Source: Gammaproteobacteria bacterium
Lineage (GTDB): Bacteria; Pseudomonadota; Gammaproteobacteria; SZUA-152
Direction: 5' to 3'
Assembly (NCBI GenBank): GCA_021647705.1
Contig: JAKIUF010000001.1
Coordinates: 150,778 to 214,777 of the forward strand
Length of the DNA stretch: 64,000 nt
Part shown: positions 44,590-53,484 of the stretch, piece by piece
How positions within the stretch are numbered: position 1 is the stretch's first letter
Layout: every line of letters begins with the position of its first letter
Position numbers and translations under genes: made by a program
The notes under the pieces: generated by a model
Database searches by the model: none
Seen by the model: the letters and a program-made list of their open reading frames with translations, nothing else
Told to the model about the DNA's origin: nothing

Positions 44590-45341
44590 GTGGAGCGGTC
44601 ATGTATGCCGAGGCAGAAGCCTACAACCTACCTCTTAATCAAAGTGATGATTTTGATTCACAGGTCAAACAATATGCGCCGTTGGTAAAGCGCATTGCCT
44701 ATCATTTGATGTCTCGTCTGCCACCCAGTGTGCAGCAGGATGACCTCATTCAGGCAGGTATGATTGGTTTACTGGAGGCATTGAAGAATTACGATGCCAC
44801 GCAAGGTGCCAGTTTTCAGACCTATGCACGTATTCGAATTCGCGGTGCCATGCTGGACGAAATTCGTAAAAATGACTGGGCACCACGTTCAGTACATCGC
44901 AAGGCCAGAATGGTGGCCGAAGTGGTACGAAATATTGAAAATGCCACAGGACGTGATGCGCGTGATCAGGAAATAGCTAAGGAGCTGGATGTATCGCTGG
45001 AGGATTATCACCGTCTGTTGCAGGAAGCCAGCGGTCATCGTGTTTTCAGTTATGAAGAACTGGATGTGGAATCACATGGTGGTGCTGAAACACTGACACA
45101 GAAAGTAAAAGGTCCGCTGGAAGGGCTTCAGTCAGCAGACTTTAAAAGCAGCTTGGCAGATGCTATCGCCGGGTTGCCGGAACGTGAACGTTTGGTGATG
45201 ACCTTGTATTACGACGAAGAATTGAACCTGCGTGAAATCGGCTCAATTCTGGGTGTGAGTGAATCACGGGTATGTCAGATTCATAGCCAGGCAGTGATTC
45301 GTTTGCAGTCACGTATGACGCACTGGACCAGTGCAGACTAA
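44586..45341 (+). CDS. fliA: Flagellar sigma factor FliA (sigma-28)
   Basis: The start is the ATG at 44586 that overlaps the flhG stop; MYAEAEAYN at 44601 is the next choice. The 251-residue sigma factor has region 2 (VKQYAPLVKRIAYHLMSRLPPSVQQDDLIQAGMIGLLEALKNYDATQGASFQTYARIRIRGAMLDEIRKNDWAPRS-type text), region 3 and region 4 (LPERERLVMTLYYDEELNLREIGSILGVSESRVCQIHSQA). It directs RNA polymerase to late flagellar and chemotaxis promoters. Confidence 0.97.
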   Translation: MSGAVMYAEAEAYNLPLNQSDDFDSQVKQYAPLVKRIAYHLMSRLPPSVQQDDLIQAGMIGLLEALKNYDATQGASFQTYARIRIRGAMLDEIRKNDWAPRSVHRKARMVAEVVRNIENATGRDARDQEIAKELDVSLEDYHRLLQEASGHRVFSYEELDVESHGGAETLTQKVKGPLEGLQSADFKSSLADAIAGLPERERLVMTLYYDEELNLREIGSILGVSESRVCQIHSQAVIRLQSRMTHWTSAD

Positions 45342-45393
45342 CAAAATGTTATTTTTCAATGTTGATTGAATGGATAGGTAAGCGGAGGATGTT

Positions 45394-45786
45394 TTGAATA
45401 AAGATATGAAAATTCTCATTGTGGATGATTTTTCCACTATGCGACGGATTATTAAAAACCTGCTTCGTGACCTGGGATACACCAATACGCAGGAAGCGGA
45501 TGATGGTCTTACTGCATTGCCCATACTGCAAGGTGGTGGTTTTGATTTTCTGGTGACGGACTGGAATATGCCAGGAATGCAGGGTATCGATTTACTTAAG
45601 GCGGTGCGGGCGGATGCAAACCTGGCCAGCCTGCCAGTGTTGATGGTCACTGCGGAACAAAAGCGTGAGCAAATCGTGGAAGCTGCTGAAGCCGGTGTTA
45701 ATGGTTATATTGTCAAACCTTTTACGGCGCAAACACTGAAAGAAAAAATCGACAAAATTTTTGAACGCATTGAGGCAGGGAGCTGA
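45394..45786 (+). CDS. cheY: Chemotaxis response regulator CheY
   Basis: The start is the TTG at 45394 ([18 protein letters not shown]) with GGAGG five bases ahead; Vibrio cheY uses a similar TTG start. ATG 45406 is the alternative. A 130-residue receiver domain with DD at 11-12, phospho-acceptor D56 ([10 protein letters not shown]), T86-region MVTAEQK and K108-region IVKPFTA. Phospho-CheY binds FliM. Confidence 0.96.
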   Translation: MNKDMKILIVDDFSTMRRIIKNLLRDLGYTNTQEADDGLTALPILQGGGFDFLVTDWNMPGMQGIDLLKAVRADANLASLPVLMVTAEQKREQIVEAAEAGVNGYIVKPFTAQTLKEKIDKIFERIEAGS

Positions 45787-45788
45787 TC

Positions 45789-46553
45789 ATGGCTGGCAAC
45801 GCACAGGAAAGTATTGTGGAGGAAGATGGCAGCATCCTCGCGCATGCAGAAGAAATGGTACGCGCCATAAAAGAAGGTGATGAAGAGCAGGTTAAAAGCA
45901 TGCTTGAGTATATTTCCCTGGCGCGTGAAGGCGGGTTGTACAACGAAGTCGGGAAAATGGCCCGGCAGCTGCATGACGCCATGGACACTTTCTGTCAGGA
46001 AACACGTATTGATGAACTGGCGGAAGATGCTATTCCTGATGCGCGTACACGCCTTCGCCATGTCATTACCCTGACACAAAGCTCAGCTGATCGCTCGTTA
46101 ACCGCAGTGGAAAATACTCTGCCAAAATGCGATTCACTATCTGGCCGTATCGATGAGCTGGGTAAATCCTGGCAAAATTTTAAAAAACGTGAAATGTCTG
46201 TTGAGCAGTTTCGCGAATTAAGTGCCAGTCTGGAAACATTTTTTGTGGAAGCGGAAAAAGAGACAGGTGATATTCGTGCCGGGTTGAATGAAATCATGAT
46301 GGCCCAGGACTTCCAGGATTTAACCGGGCAGATTATTACCCGTGTTATCGAACTGGTGGAAGAAGTTGAAGGAAACCTAGTGGATTTGGTGCGTTTGACA
46401 GGTGAAAGACTGGTTAATCCATACGATAAAAAAGAAAAAACTGAAAAGTCAGGTGTTGAAGCAGAAGGCCCGCAAGTGCCAGGTGCTGCTTCCAAAACAG
46501 CCGTGAGTGGTCAGGATGAAGTCGATGATTTGTTGTCGAGTCTTGGTTTTTGA
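45789..46553 (+). CDS. cheZ: CheY phosphatase CheZ
   Basis: A 254-residue helical protein two bases after cheY. The catalytic block is near GLNEIMMAQDFQDLTGQIITRVIELVEEVE (D and Q of QDFQDLTGQ), and the C-terminal DDLLSSLGF is the short CheY-binding peptide. CheZ removes phosphate from CheY. The linker (about 205-240) is variable. Confidence 0.95.
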   Translation: MAGNAQESIVEEDGSILAHAEEMVRAIKEGDEEQVKSMLEYISLAREGGLYNEVGKMARQLHDAMDTFCQETRIDELAEDAIPDARTRLRHVITLTQSSADRSLTAVENTLPKCDSLSGRIDELGKSWQNFKKREMSVEQFRELSASLETFFVEAEKETGDIRAGLNEIMMAQDFQDLTGQIITRVIELVEEVEGNLVDLVRLTGERLVNPYDKKEKTEKSGVEAEGPQVPGAASKTAVSGQDEVDDLLSSLGF

Positions 46554-46583
46554 TTGTGAAAACAGAAAAGTTGAAACCCGATT

Positions 46584-48656
46584 ATGTCAATGGATGAAGA
46601 TCAAGAATTATTGCAGGATTTCCTGGTCGAGGCCGGTGAAATACTTGAACTGCTGAATGAGCAGCTGGTTGACCTTGAGCAACGCCCGAAAGATTCGGAA
46701 TTGCTCAATGCTGTATTTCGGGGGTTTCATACCATAAAGGGAGGTGCAAGTTTTTTGAGCCTCACGGCGCTGGTTGATATTTGTCATCGTGCCGAAGATG
46801 TATTTAATGCCCTGCGTAATGGCGAGAGAGATGTTGATGCAAACTTAATGGATGTCATTCTACCTGTTGTAGACGTGGTGAATGAGCAGTTTGACGAAAT
46901 TCGTACTGGCCAGGAGCCAACCCCCGCAGCCCCCGAGTTATTGGCGCAGTTGGAAGGTCTGCTTTTGGGCAATGCGGCTGAAGCGGAGCCTACCACAGAG
47001 CCTACGCAAGAAGTGACAGAAAAGGTATCTGATGAGGATGCCGATGCAGAATTTGAAGCCATTATTGATGCAGCACAAAATGCGAAACACACACAGGGTA
47101 AACCCGCCAACAACACTGAAGAATTCTCCGAAGATGAGTTTGAGGCATTGCTGGATCAATTGCATGGTGAGGGAAAACATGCTGTTGTGTCATCAGACAA
47201 ACTCATTGGAACAACGACTGCCGCAGACTCCAGTAATGCAACAGAAAAACCAAAGAAAAATGAATCGTCAGATATTATTACTGATAATGAGTTTGAAGCA
47301 TTATTAGATCAATTACAGGGCACGGGCACACCGGCTGCCGGTCAGTCTCCGGCTAGCGGAAAAGCGGAAAACAACGCAGCCGAAAAAATACCGGAACAGA
47401 AAAAACCGACTGTCGACGTTGTCAAAAAAACTGAAACCAAAAAGTCCAAAGCTCCCACAGCCGTCAAAGATGCTCCCGCGCAACAGGCAGAAACCACCGT
47501 TCGGGTGGATACCAAACGCCTTGATGACATCATGAATATGGTGGGTGAACTGGTTTTGGTGCGCAATCGTGTGGCGACACTGGGTCTGGCTATCCATGAT
47601 GATGAAATGGCAAAAGTGGTTTCCAATCTTGATGTGGTGACTGCCGATCTGCAATCCGCGATTATGAAAACGCGCATGCAGCCCATTAAAAAAGTGTTTG
47701 GACGCTTTCCCCGTGTCGTGCGTGATCTTGCTCGTACTCTCAAAAAAGAAGTCAATCTTGAAATGCAGGGTGAAGATACTGACCTTGATAAAAACCTCGT
47801 TGAAGCTTTGGCAGACCCGTTGGTCCATTTGGTGCGTAATGCCGTTGATCATGGTATTGAAACACCGGAACAACGTGAGGCCGTTGGAAAGCCGCGTGCA
47901 GGTACGGTGATATTAACAGCAGAACAGGAAGGTGATCATATCCTGTTGCTGATTCAGGACGATGGCAAAGGGATGAATCCTGATAATTTGCGTAATGCTG
48001 CTGTAGAAAAAGGCATGATGGATGCTGAAACAGCAGCACGCCTTGAAGATAGAGAATGTTTTAACCTGATATTTGCACCGGGGTTTTCCACCAAACAGGA
48101 AATTTCTGATGTATCGGGACGCGGCGTGGGCATGGATGTTGTCAAGACACGCATCGAACAACTGAATGGCACCGCAGAAATTGATTCGGAAGAAGGGCGC
48201 GGCAGTATTATTCGTATTCAGGTGCCATTAACGCTGGCCATTATGCCAACATTGATGGTGAAACTTGATGCGCAAATATTTGCTTTGCCATTAGCCAGTG
48301 TCAATGAAATATTTCATCTTGATCTAACCCGTACCAATACAGTGGATGGTCAATTGGTTGTGATGGTGCGTGACAAGGCATTGCCTTTGTTTTATTTGCG
48401 CCGCTGGCTGGTGGCTGGTGCGGCATACGATGAGCTTCCCGAAGAGGGACATGTCGTCGTGGTAAGCATCGGGGCGCAACGTGTGGGTTTTGTGGTTGAT
48501 AAATTAATCGGCCAGGAAGAAGTTGTGATCAAACCACTGGGTGCATTATTGCATGGGATGAAAGGACTTGCCGGAGCGACCATTACCGGTGATGGAAAAA
48601 TTTCATTGATTCTGGATCTTCCCGGTTTGATGCATACCTATACCGGTAAAAATTAA
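46584..48656 (+). CDS. cheA: Chemotaxis histidine kinase CheA
   Basis: A 690-residue kinase. P1 (1-105) has FRGFHTIKGGASFL with the phosphorylated H49. Between P1 and P3 there is no clear P2 domain; instead the acidic linker (about 145-270) holds three copies of an EFEALLDQLHG-like motif (DAEFEAIID, EDEFEALLDQLHG, DNEFEALLDQLQG), as in Vibrio and Shewanella CheA. P3 dimerisation (RVDTKRLDDIMNMVGELVLVRNR), the P4 ATPase (LVRNAVDHGIE, DDGKGM, GRGVGMDVVK) and the CheW-like P5 follow. It phosphorylates CheY and CheB. Confidence 0.96.
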   Translation: MSMDEDQELLQDFLVEAGEILELLNEQLVDLEQRPKDSELLNAVFRGFHTIKGGASFLSLTALVDICHRAEDVFNALRNGERDVDANLMDVILPVVDVVNEQFDEIRTGQEPTPAAPELLAQLEGLLLGNAAEAEPTTEPTQEVTEKVSDEDADAEFEAIIDAAQNAKHTQGKPANNTEEFSEDEFEALLDQLHGEGKHAVVSSDKLIGTTTAADSSNATEKPKKNESSDIITDNEFEALLDQLQGTGTPAAGQSPASGKAENNAAEKIPEQKKPTVDVVKKTETKKSKAPTAVKDAPAQQAETTVRVDTKRLDDIMNMVGELVLVRNRVATLGLAIHDDEMAKVVSNLDVVTADLQSAIMKTRMQPIKKVFGRFPRVVRDLARTLKKEVNLEMQGEDTDLDKNLVEALADPLVHLVRNAVDHGIETPEQREAVGKPRAGTVILTAEQEGDHILLLIQDDGKGMNPDNLRNAAVEKGMMDAETAARLEDRECFNLIFAPGFSTKQEISDVSGRGVGMDVVKTRIEQLNGTAEIDSEEGRGSIIRIQVPLTLAIMPTLMVKLDAQIFALPLASVNEIFHLDLTRTNTVDGQLVVMVRDKALPLFYLRRWLVAGAAYDELPEEGHVVVVSIGAQRVGFVVDKLIGQEEVVIKPLGALLHGMKGLAGATITGDGKISLILDLPGLMHTYTGKN

Positions 48657-48715
48657 TGGTGCCCCGTCCTACACTGGAAGAAACAGTACAATACAAAATC
48701 GTGGAGAAATAATTA

Positions 48716-49819
48716 ATGGCTGTCCGTGTATTAGTGGTGGATGACTCGCGATTTTTCCGCCGCCGTGTGACGGAAATACTGGAAGCCGATCCACAGATAA
48801 AAGTGATTGATAGTGCTGAAAACGGTGTGGAAGCGGTAAGCAAAGCATCGCGCCTGAAGCCGGATGTAATCACTATGGATGTGGAGATGCCAGTGATGGA
48901 CGGTATTACCGCTACACGAAAAATCATGGCAAGCCATCCAACGGCGATTTTGATGTTTTCCTCACTGACCACAGACGGTGCGCGTGCGACGCTGGATGCA
49001 TTGGATGCCGGTGCTGTGGATTTCTTACCAAAGCGGTTTGAAGATATTTCCAATGATCGTGAAGAAGCTAAAAAACTTTTATGTGAACGGGTGCGAGCTG
49101 TGGGCGCACGACGCACCCCTGTTCGTCCGGTAGTTGTTCCGCGTCCGGTATTTTCGTCAACTCGTCCTGATACAGCTGCGAGCACTACAGCCGCTACAGA
49201 TTCAAAAACACCGTCGGCTCGCACATCAATAAACAGTGTACTGAAAAAAGGTCAAACAAAACTGGTGGCCATTGGCACTTCCACGGGTGGACCGGTTGCC
49301 TTGCAAAATGTGTTGAAACAATTGCCTGAAGCCTTTCCAGTGCCCATTATTTTGATTCAGCACATGCCCGCCAGTTTTACCCATGCTTTTGCTCAACGAC
49401 TGAATGCTACCTGCGCCATTAACGTGCGTGAAGCACAAGACGGTGATTTACTGGAAGCGGGGCTGGCCTTGTTGGCACCGGGTGGACAACAAATGATTAT
49501 TGAAAAAAGAGCAGGACGAGACATTGTCCGTATTACGGATAGTGAGCCAGGCCAAAATTATAAACCCTGTGTGGACATTACCTTTTCTTCCATCGCCACA
49601 CTGTATCCCGGAAAATTGTTGGCCGTGGTATTAACGGGGATGGGTGCAGATGGCAGGGAAGGCGCAAAACTGATTAAGCAGGGAGGCTCGCCGATATGGG
49701 CACAAGATGAGGCATCCTGTGTCGTGTACGGTATGCCTGCGGCTGTCGTGGATGCTGGTATTGTGGATCAGGTTTTGCCGTTAGATGATGTCGGCAAGGC
49801 GTTAGCCGAAAAGGTGTAA
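48716..49819 (+). CDS. cheB: Chemotaxis protein-glutamate methylesterase CheB
   Basis: A 367-residue protein. The receiver domain (1-120) has VLVVDDSRFFRRR and phospho-acceptor D55 (VITMDVEMPVMDG). A variable Thr/Ser/Pro linker runs to about 178. The methylesterase domain shows LVAIGTSTGGPVALQNVL (catalytic serine), ILIQHMPASFTHAFAQRL (histidine) and VVLTGMGADGREGAKLIKQ (aspartate). It removes methyl groups from chemoreceptors. cheR is not in the window. Confidence 0.96.
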   Translation: MAVRVLVVDDSRFFRRRVTEILEADPQIKVIDSAENGVEAVSKASRLKPDVITMDVEMPVMDGITATRKIMASHPTAILMFSSLTTDGARATLDALDAGAVDFLPKRFEDISNDREEAKKLLCERVRAVGARRTPVRPVVVPRPVFSSTRPDTAASTTAATDSKTPSARTSINSVLKKGQTKLVAIGTSTGGPVALQNVLKQLPEAFPVPIILIQHMPASFTHAFAQRLNATCAINVREAQDGDLLEAGLALLAPGGQQMIIEKRAGRDIVRITDSEPGQNYKPCVDITFSSIATLYPGKLLAVVLTGMGADGREGAKLIKQGGSPIWAQDEASCVVYGMPAAVVDAGIVDQVLPLDDVGKALAEKV

Positions 49820-49820
49820 T

Positions 49821-50561
49821 GTGGATATTCTCAGCATTCTGGGTCTGATCATCGGTTTTGGTGCCATATTGGGTGGCCAATACCTGGAAGGTGGTCATGT
49901 CGGTTCGCTGATTAATGGCCCCGCCTGCCTGATCGTATTGGGTGGCACCGTGGGTGCAGTGATGCTGCAATCGCCCCTGCGGGTATTCATGATGTCACTC
50001 AAGATGGTTGTCTGGATTATATTTCCACCTAAATTGAAAAGTGAAGAAGCCATCGAAAAAATTATGGAATGGAGCAATATTGCCCGCAAAGAAGGACTTT
50101 TGGGACTGGAGGATATTGCAGAAAATGAAAGCAATCCCTTTGCACAAAAGGGTTTACAGTTGCTGGTGGATGGCAGTGAACCCGAAGTCATTCGCCGAGT
50201 CATGGAGGTTGAGCTGGATGCCAAGGAACATTATGGTAATGAAGCTGCAAAGGTATTTGAAAATATGGGTGGGTACAGTCCTACCATTGGCATTATTGGT
50301 GCGGTGATGGGGTTGATCCATGTCATGCAAAATCTTGCTGATCCATCAAAACTAGGTTCGGGTATTGCCACAGCATTTGTGGCCACTATTTATGGTGTGG
50401 GTTTGGCGAACCTATTGTTTTTGCCAATGGCAGGAAAATTAAAAGCACAGGTACATGCGCAATCCCAGCTTTATGAAATGATTGTCGAAGGTGTGATTTC
50501 TATTGCCGAAGGTGAAAACCCACGTAATATTGAAACAAAATTGCGAGGCTTTACAGGTTAG
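49821..50561 (+). CDS. motC: Flagellar stator protein MotC (MotA family)
   Basis: The start is a GTG one base after the cheB stop. The 246-residue protein has four TM helices (ILGLIIGFGAILGGQYLEG; LINGPACLIVLGGTVGAVML; and the pair in SPTIGIIGAVMGLIHVM and FVATIYGVGLANLLFLPMAG). The cytoplasmic loop carries the charged residues that meet FliG. The position after cheB and before motD is that of motC of Pseudomonas, a proton-type stator part. Confidence 0.94.
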   Translation: MDILSILGLIIGFGAILGGQYLEGGHVGSLINGPACLIVLGGTVGAVMLQSPLRVFMMSLKMVVWIIFPPKLKSEEAIEKIMEWSNIARKEGLLGLEDIAENESNPFAQKGLQLLVDGSEPEVIRRVMEVELDAKEHYGNEAAKVFENMGGYSPTIGIIGAVMGLIHVMQNLADPSKLGSGIATAFVATIYGVGLANLLFLPMAGKLKAQVHAQSQLYEMIVEGVISIAEGENPRNIETKLRGFTG

Positions 50562-50584
50562 TGTTGGGTGGCTAATCCGTAATA

Positions 50585-50748
50585 CATACCTGTAGCACTT
50601 GAAATTTAGGCACTTATTACATGTGCGCTTCATTCTACGGCTGCATTGACATTTTTCACAATAGATTAGCTATTATTCGTCATTTCAACTCGCCATGAAA
50701 TGAATATGACGCACACTAAACACCTAGATCTCAAACACTATGGGTATA
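50585..50748. mobile_element. Second MITE-like copy, inserted between motC and motD
   Basis: The ends CATACCTGTAGCACTTGAAA (left) and, read on the other strand from 50748, TATACCCATAGTGTTTGAGA are diverged inverted repeats. Read in reverse, the element aligns along its whole length with 32634-32795 (shared blocks AGTGTGCGTCATATT, GAAATGACG, AATGCAGCC/AACGCAGCC). It is 164 bp long. Its right end stops 6 bp before the motD ATG. Confidence 0.8.
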
Positions 50749-50754
50749 GTTGTT

Positions 50755-51663
50755 ATGGCACGCAAAAAAAAACCGGAAGAACATGTTAATCACGAGCGCT
50801 GGTTAGTTTCCTATGCGGATTTTATTACGCTGTTGTTTGCATTTTTCGTAGTGATGTATTCAATTTCATCGGTAAATGAGGGTAAATACCGCGTATTGTC
50901 TGATTCTATTTCTTCCGCCTTTAATCCATCAGAAGCAGGATTACCGATTAAGCTGAATAACCCACTAAAGGCACCGATTGTTTCGCGTGCGGCCATGTCC
51001 TCACAGGATTCTAGCGATACGCAAAGTCTATCTGCCTATGGTGGAGTTGAAGCCAGCAGAAAGGATAAAATAAACCTGCGTAAGATTGCCTCCCGTATTT
51101 CCAAAGATCTGTCACCGTTAATTGACAATAAATTTGTAAAAGTGAAAAAAAATGATTTGTGGATAGAAATAGAGATAAAGTCCAGTGTTTTATTTGGCAG
51201 TGGCAGGGCATCATTACAGGCAAAGGCCCGTCCGATATTACGTGATGTTGCAAAAGTGTTAAGTGATTTTAATAATCAGATACAGGTAGAAGGCTTTACT
51301 GATAATGTACCCATTGATACGGAGGACTTTCAGTCTAACTGGGAGCTGTCAGCGGCCCGTGCAGCCAATGTGGTGCATTTGTTTTCCCGTACCGGTGTCA
51401 AACCCTCGCGGTTGTCTGCCGTAGGTTATGGTGAATTCAAACCGATTGCCGATAATAATACGGCAAAAGGGCGGCAAGCAAATCGGCGTGTAAAAATTAT
51501 TGTTTTATCGGATGCCATTGCACGTAGAACCAGTCGTTCCGAGCAACTGGAAAAAACCATTGCCGCTAAACGAAAGGTTAAGAATGCACAATCCGGCATT
51601 TCCGCAAATATACCTGCAAAAGGCCCGGCACCCATTCATATTCTTCCTCCTGCACGTCAATAA
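50755..51663 (+). CDS. motD: Flagellar stator protein MotD (MotB family)
   Basis: The start was chosen at ATG 50755 (MARKKKPEEHVNHERWLVSYADF), where family similarity begins; an in-frame ATG at 50740 lies inside the neighbouring MITE end. The 302-residue protein has one TM helix (SYADFITLLFAFFVVMYSIS) with the ion-carrying aspartate, and a C-terminal OmpA-like peptidoglycan-binding domain (IQVEGFTDNVPIDTEDFQSNWELSAARAANVV). No strong ribosome site precedes either start, as the native leader seems to be replaced by the MITE; normally motD directly follows motC. Confidence 0.93.
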   Translation: MARKKKPEEHVNHERWLVSYADFITLLFAFFVVMYSISSVNEGKYRVLSDSISSAFNPSEAGLPIKLNNPLKAPIVSRAAMSSQDSSDTQSLSAYGGVEASRKDKINLRKIASRISKDLSPLIDNKFVKVKKNDLWIEIEIKSSVLFGSGRASLQAKARPILRDVAKVLSDFNNQIQVEGFTDNVPIDTEDFQSNWELSAARAANVVHLFSRTGVKPSRLSAVGYGEFKPIADNNTAKGRQANRRVKIIVLSDAIARRTSRSEQLEKTIAAKRKVKNAQSGISANIPAKGPAPIHILPPARQ

Positions 51664-52491
51664 GTGACTGCGAGGGATTCTGCATTGAAAGTCTGGTCCG
51701 TCGCAAATCAAAAAGGAGGCGTGGGTAAAACCACTACCGTGGTCAGCCTGGGTGGCCTGCTGGCTCGGCGGGGTTATCGCACATTGTTGCTGGACATGGA
51801 TCCGCATGGTTCCATGTCGTCTTATTTTGGTTTGGACCCGGATCATACCGATGCCAGTTTGTATCGTTTATTCCAGATCAAACAGTCAAAACTGACTGTG
51901 CCACCGCAGCAACTTATTCACAAAACACGTTTCGAGAATCTTTCACTGTTACCCGCATCCACGGCCCTGGCTACGCTGGATCGTCAACTCAGTACCGCTG
52001 ATGGTATGGGATTAGTGGTCAAACATGCGTTGGACCTGTTGTCGGCAGAATATGATTTTGCCCTCATTGATTGTCCGCCACTGCTGGGTGTTTTGATGGT
52101 CAATGCATTGGCTGCCTGTGAACATCTGGTGATTCCGGTGCAAACCGAATTTCTTGCCGTGAAAGGTCTGGAGCGTATGGTGCGAACGTTGAGCATGATT
52201 GGTCGCGCTAAACATCGCGTACCGGAATATACTATTTTACCCACTATGTTTGATCGTCGTACCCGCGCTTCTGTCAGCACTTTACGGCATTTACAGGACC
52301 GGTATATTTCCTGTTTATGGCGTTCGGTGATTCCTATTGATACCGAATTTCGGGAAGCCAGTCGTGCGGGGGTGCCTTTACCCATTCGTTCACCTAAAGA
52401 TCGTGGCTCATTGGCCTATGAAGAACTGCTTAATGATTTGCTAACGCCAGCAGCCCAGGGGCATTCATCGGTAGCGACCGGTATTGCTTAA
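51664..52491 (+). CDS. parC: ParA-like ATPase ParC for polar chemotaxis arrays
   Basis: The frame opens with GTG 51664 straight after the motD stop; family likeness begins at KVWSVANQKGGVGKTTT, so the TTG at 51685 with GAGG ahead is an equally good start. Walker A is NQKGGVGKTTTVVSLGG; LLLDMDPHGS and ALIDCPPLLGVLMVNAL follow. In Vibrio and Pseudomonas the ParA-type protein between mot or cheB and the CheW-like gene places chemotaxis arrays at the pole and sorts them to daughters. Its partner parP follows after 4 bp. Confidence 0.88.
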   Translation: MTARDSALKVWSVANQKGGVGKTTTVVSLGGLLARRGYRTLLLDMDPHGSMSSYFGLDPDHTDASLYRLFQIKQSKLTVPPQQLIHKTRFENLSLLPASTALATLDRQLSTADGMGLVVKHALDLLSAEYDFALIDCPPLLGVLMVNALAACEHLVIPVQTEFLAVKGLERMVRTLSMIGRAKHRVPEYTILPTMFDRRTRASVSTLRHLQDRYISCLWRSVIPIDTEFREASRAGVPLPIRSPKDRGSLAYEELLNDLLTPAAQGHSSVATGIA

Positions 52492-52495
52492 GCCC

Positions 52496-53230
52496 ATGCA
52501 TAAGAAACCCCATGAATTACATACCCTGGCAGAGCCACAACAAGCTTTGGGTCTGTATCTGGATGCCTTGTTGGATGAAACCACGTTCACTGTGGAAGAA
52601 AATAAACAGGAGCTGTATGTCACTGAAAATGCAGCACTCGAAAAGGCATTGGAAAGGGCGACGGCACTGCCCCTTGAGTCTGTGTCTAAGTCTAAGTCTG
52701 AGTCTGAGTCTGTAGATGTTGAGCCAGTGCCTCTCGCAGATACATCACAAAAACAAACCTGCATTGCAACACCGGATTGGGCACAAAACAGATTTCAGTG
52801 TCTCAGCTTTCAGGTTGCCGGCGTCACACTGGCTGCACCATTGGAAAAATTAAATGGCATTGTTGAACTAACAGAAGAAATTACGGAATTGCCGGGATAT
52901 GCACCCTGGGTAATTGGTCTTTTACCCAATCGTGGGCAAAATGTACAAGTGGTGGATGTGGCGAAAATCATCATGCCCAGTGAAAATGATTTGGTGGTGA
53001 AATCCACAGTGGAACGCATGAAATTTATTATTTTGCTGGATGGTGGAAAATTTGGTTTGGCGGCGGACAGTATTTCCCAGGTGCTGAGCCTGGAAGCGGA
53101 TGATGTGCGTTGGCGCAGCACACAAAGCAAACGGCCATGGCTGGCAGGTACGGTAATTGAGAAAATGTGTGCATTGTTGGAAATGGATTTGCTCTGTACA
53201 CAGTTACGGGCAGGTCTGACAGGGCGTTAA
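52496..53230 (+). CDS. parP: CheW-like array protein ParP
   Basis: The start was chosen at ATG 52496 (MHKKPHELHTLAEPQQALGLYLDALL). The 244-residue protein has an N-terminal part with the short conserved QALGLYLDALL helix, an acidic linker containing SKSKSESES coded by 6-bp repeats (52684-52710), and a C-terminal CheW-like/AIF domain (FQCLSFQVAGVTLAAPLEKLNGIVEL ... WLAGTVIEKMCALLEMDLL). ParP binds CheA and receptors and links arrays to ParC. The order parC-parP-cheW is conserved. Confidence 0.88.
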   Translation: MHKKPHELHTLAEPQQALGLYLDALLDETTFTVEENKQELYVTENAALEKALERATALPLESVSKSKSESESVDVEPVPLADTSQKQTCIATPDWAQNRFQCLSFQVAGVTLAAPLEKLNGIVELTEEITELPGYAPWVIGLLPNRGQNVQVVDVAKIIMPSENDLVVKSTVERMKFIILLDGGKFGLAADSISQVLSLEADDVRWRSTQSKRPWLAGTVIEKMCALLEMDLLCTQLRAGLTGR

Positions 53231-53295
53231 ATGTGAATTAAGGACTGAATTGCTTTGTTTTCAGCATATGGTGGCTGAGTTTGAATAATGAAAAC

Positions 53296-53343
53296 CCAAC
53301 GCAAAGACGCAGAGAGCGCTAAAGAGTGAGAGGATGCCGGGTA
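53296..53343. repeat. Fragment of the AACGCAAAGACGCAGAG intergenic repeat
   Basis: CCAACGCAAAGACGCAGAGA and the following GAGAGGATGCCGGG match the first half of the copy at 28984. The match stops where a MITE terminal-repeat pair starts at 53344. Confidence 0.7.
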
Positions 53344-53368
53344 TATACCCGTAGCCGCTACAAGTATA
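53344..53368. mobile_element. Collapsed MITE: two terminal repeats back to back
   Basis: TATACCCGTAGC (53344-53355) is followed after one base by GCTACAAGTATA (53357-53368), the two ends of the element at 32.6 kb with the inside lost. It sits inside the other repeat family, upstream of cheW. Confidence 0.65.
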
Positions 53369-53380
53369 GGTGGTCAACTG

Positions 53381-53396
53381 TGGTACGAATCATGCA
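53381..53396 (+). promoter_or_regulatory. Sigma-54 promoter candidate for cheW
   Basis: TGGTACGAATCATGCA has the GG-N10-GC core and two changes from TGGCACG-N4-TTGCA. It lies 89 bp before the cheW ATG and just right of the collapsed MITE, so its activity needs testing. Confidence 0.5.
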
Positions 53397-53484
53397 TTTA
53401 TATAAGTATTACGCCGTAAGTGACCAATAAATGACACTTGATGTAATAAATCAAGCTAACTGAATGAGTTAAAGGTGGATATCA

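Noticed and set aside
46784..48172. Long minus-strand frames opposite cheA
   Set aside because: Shadow frames of a well-defined CheA gene.
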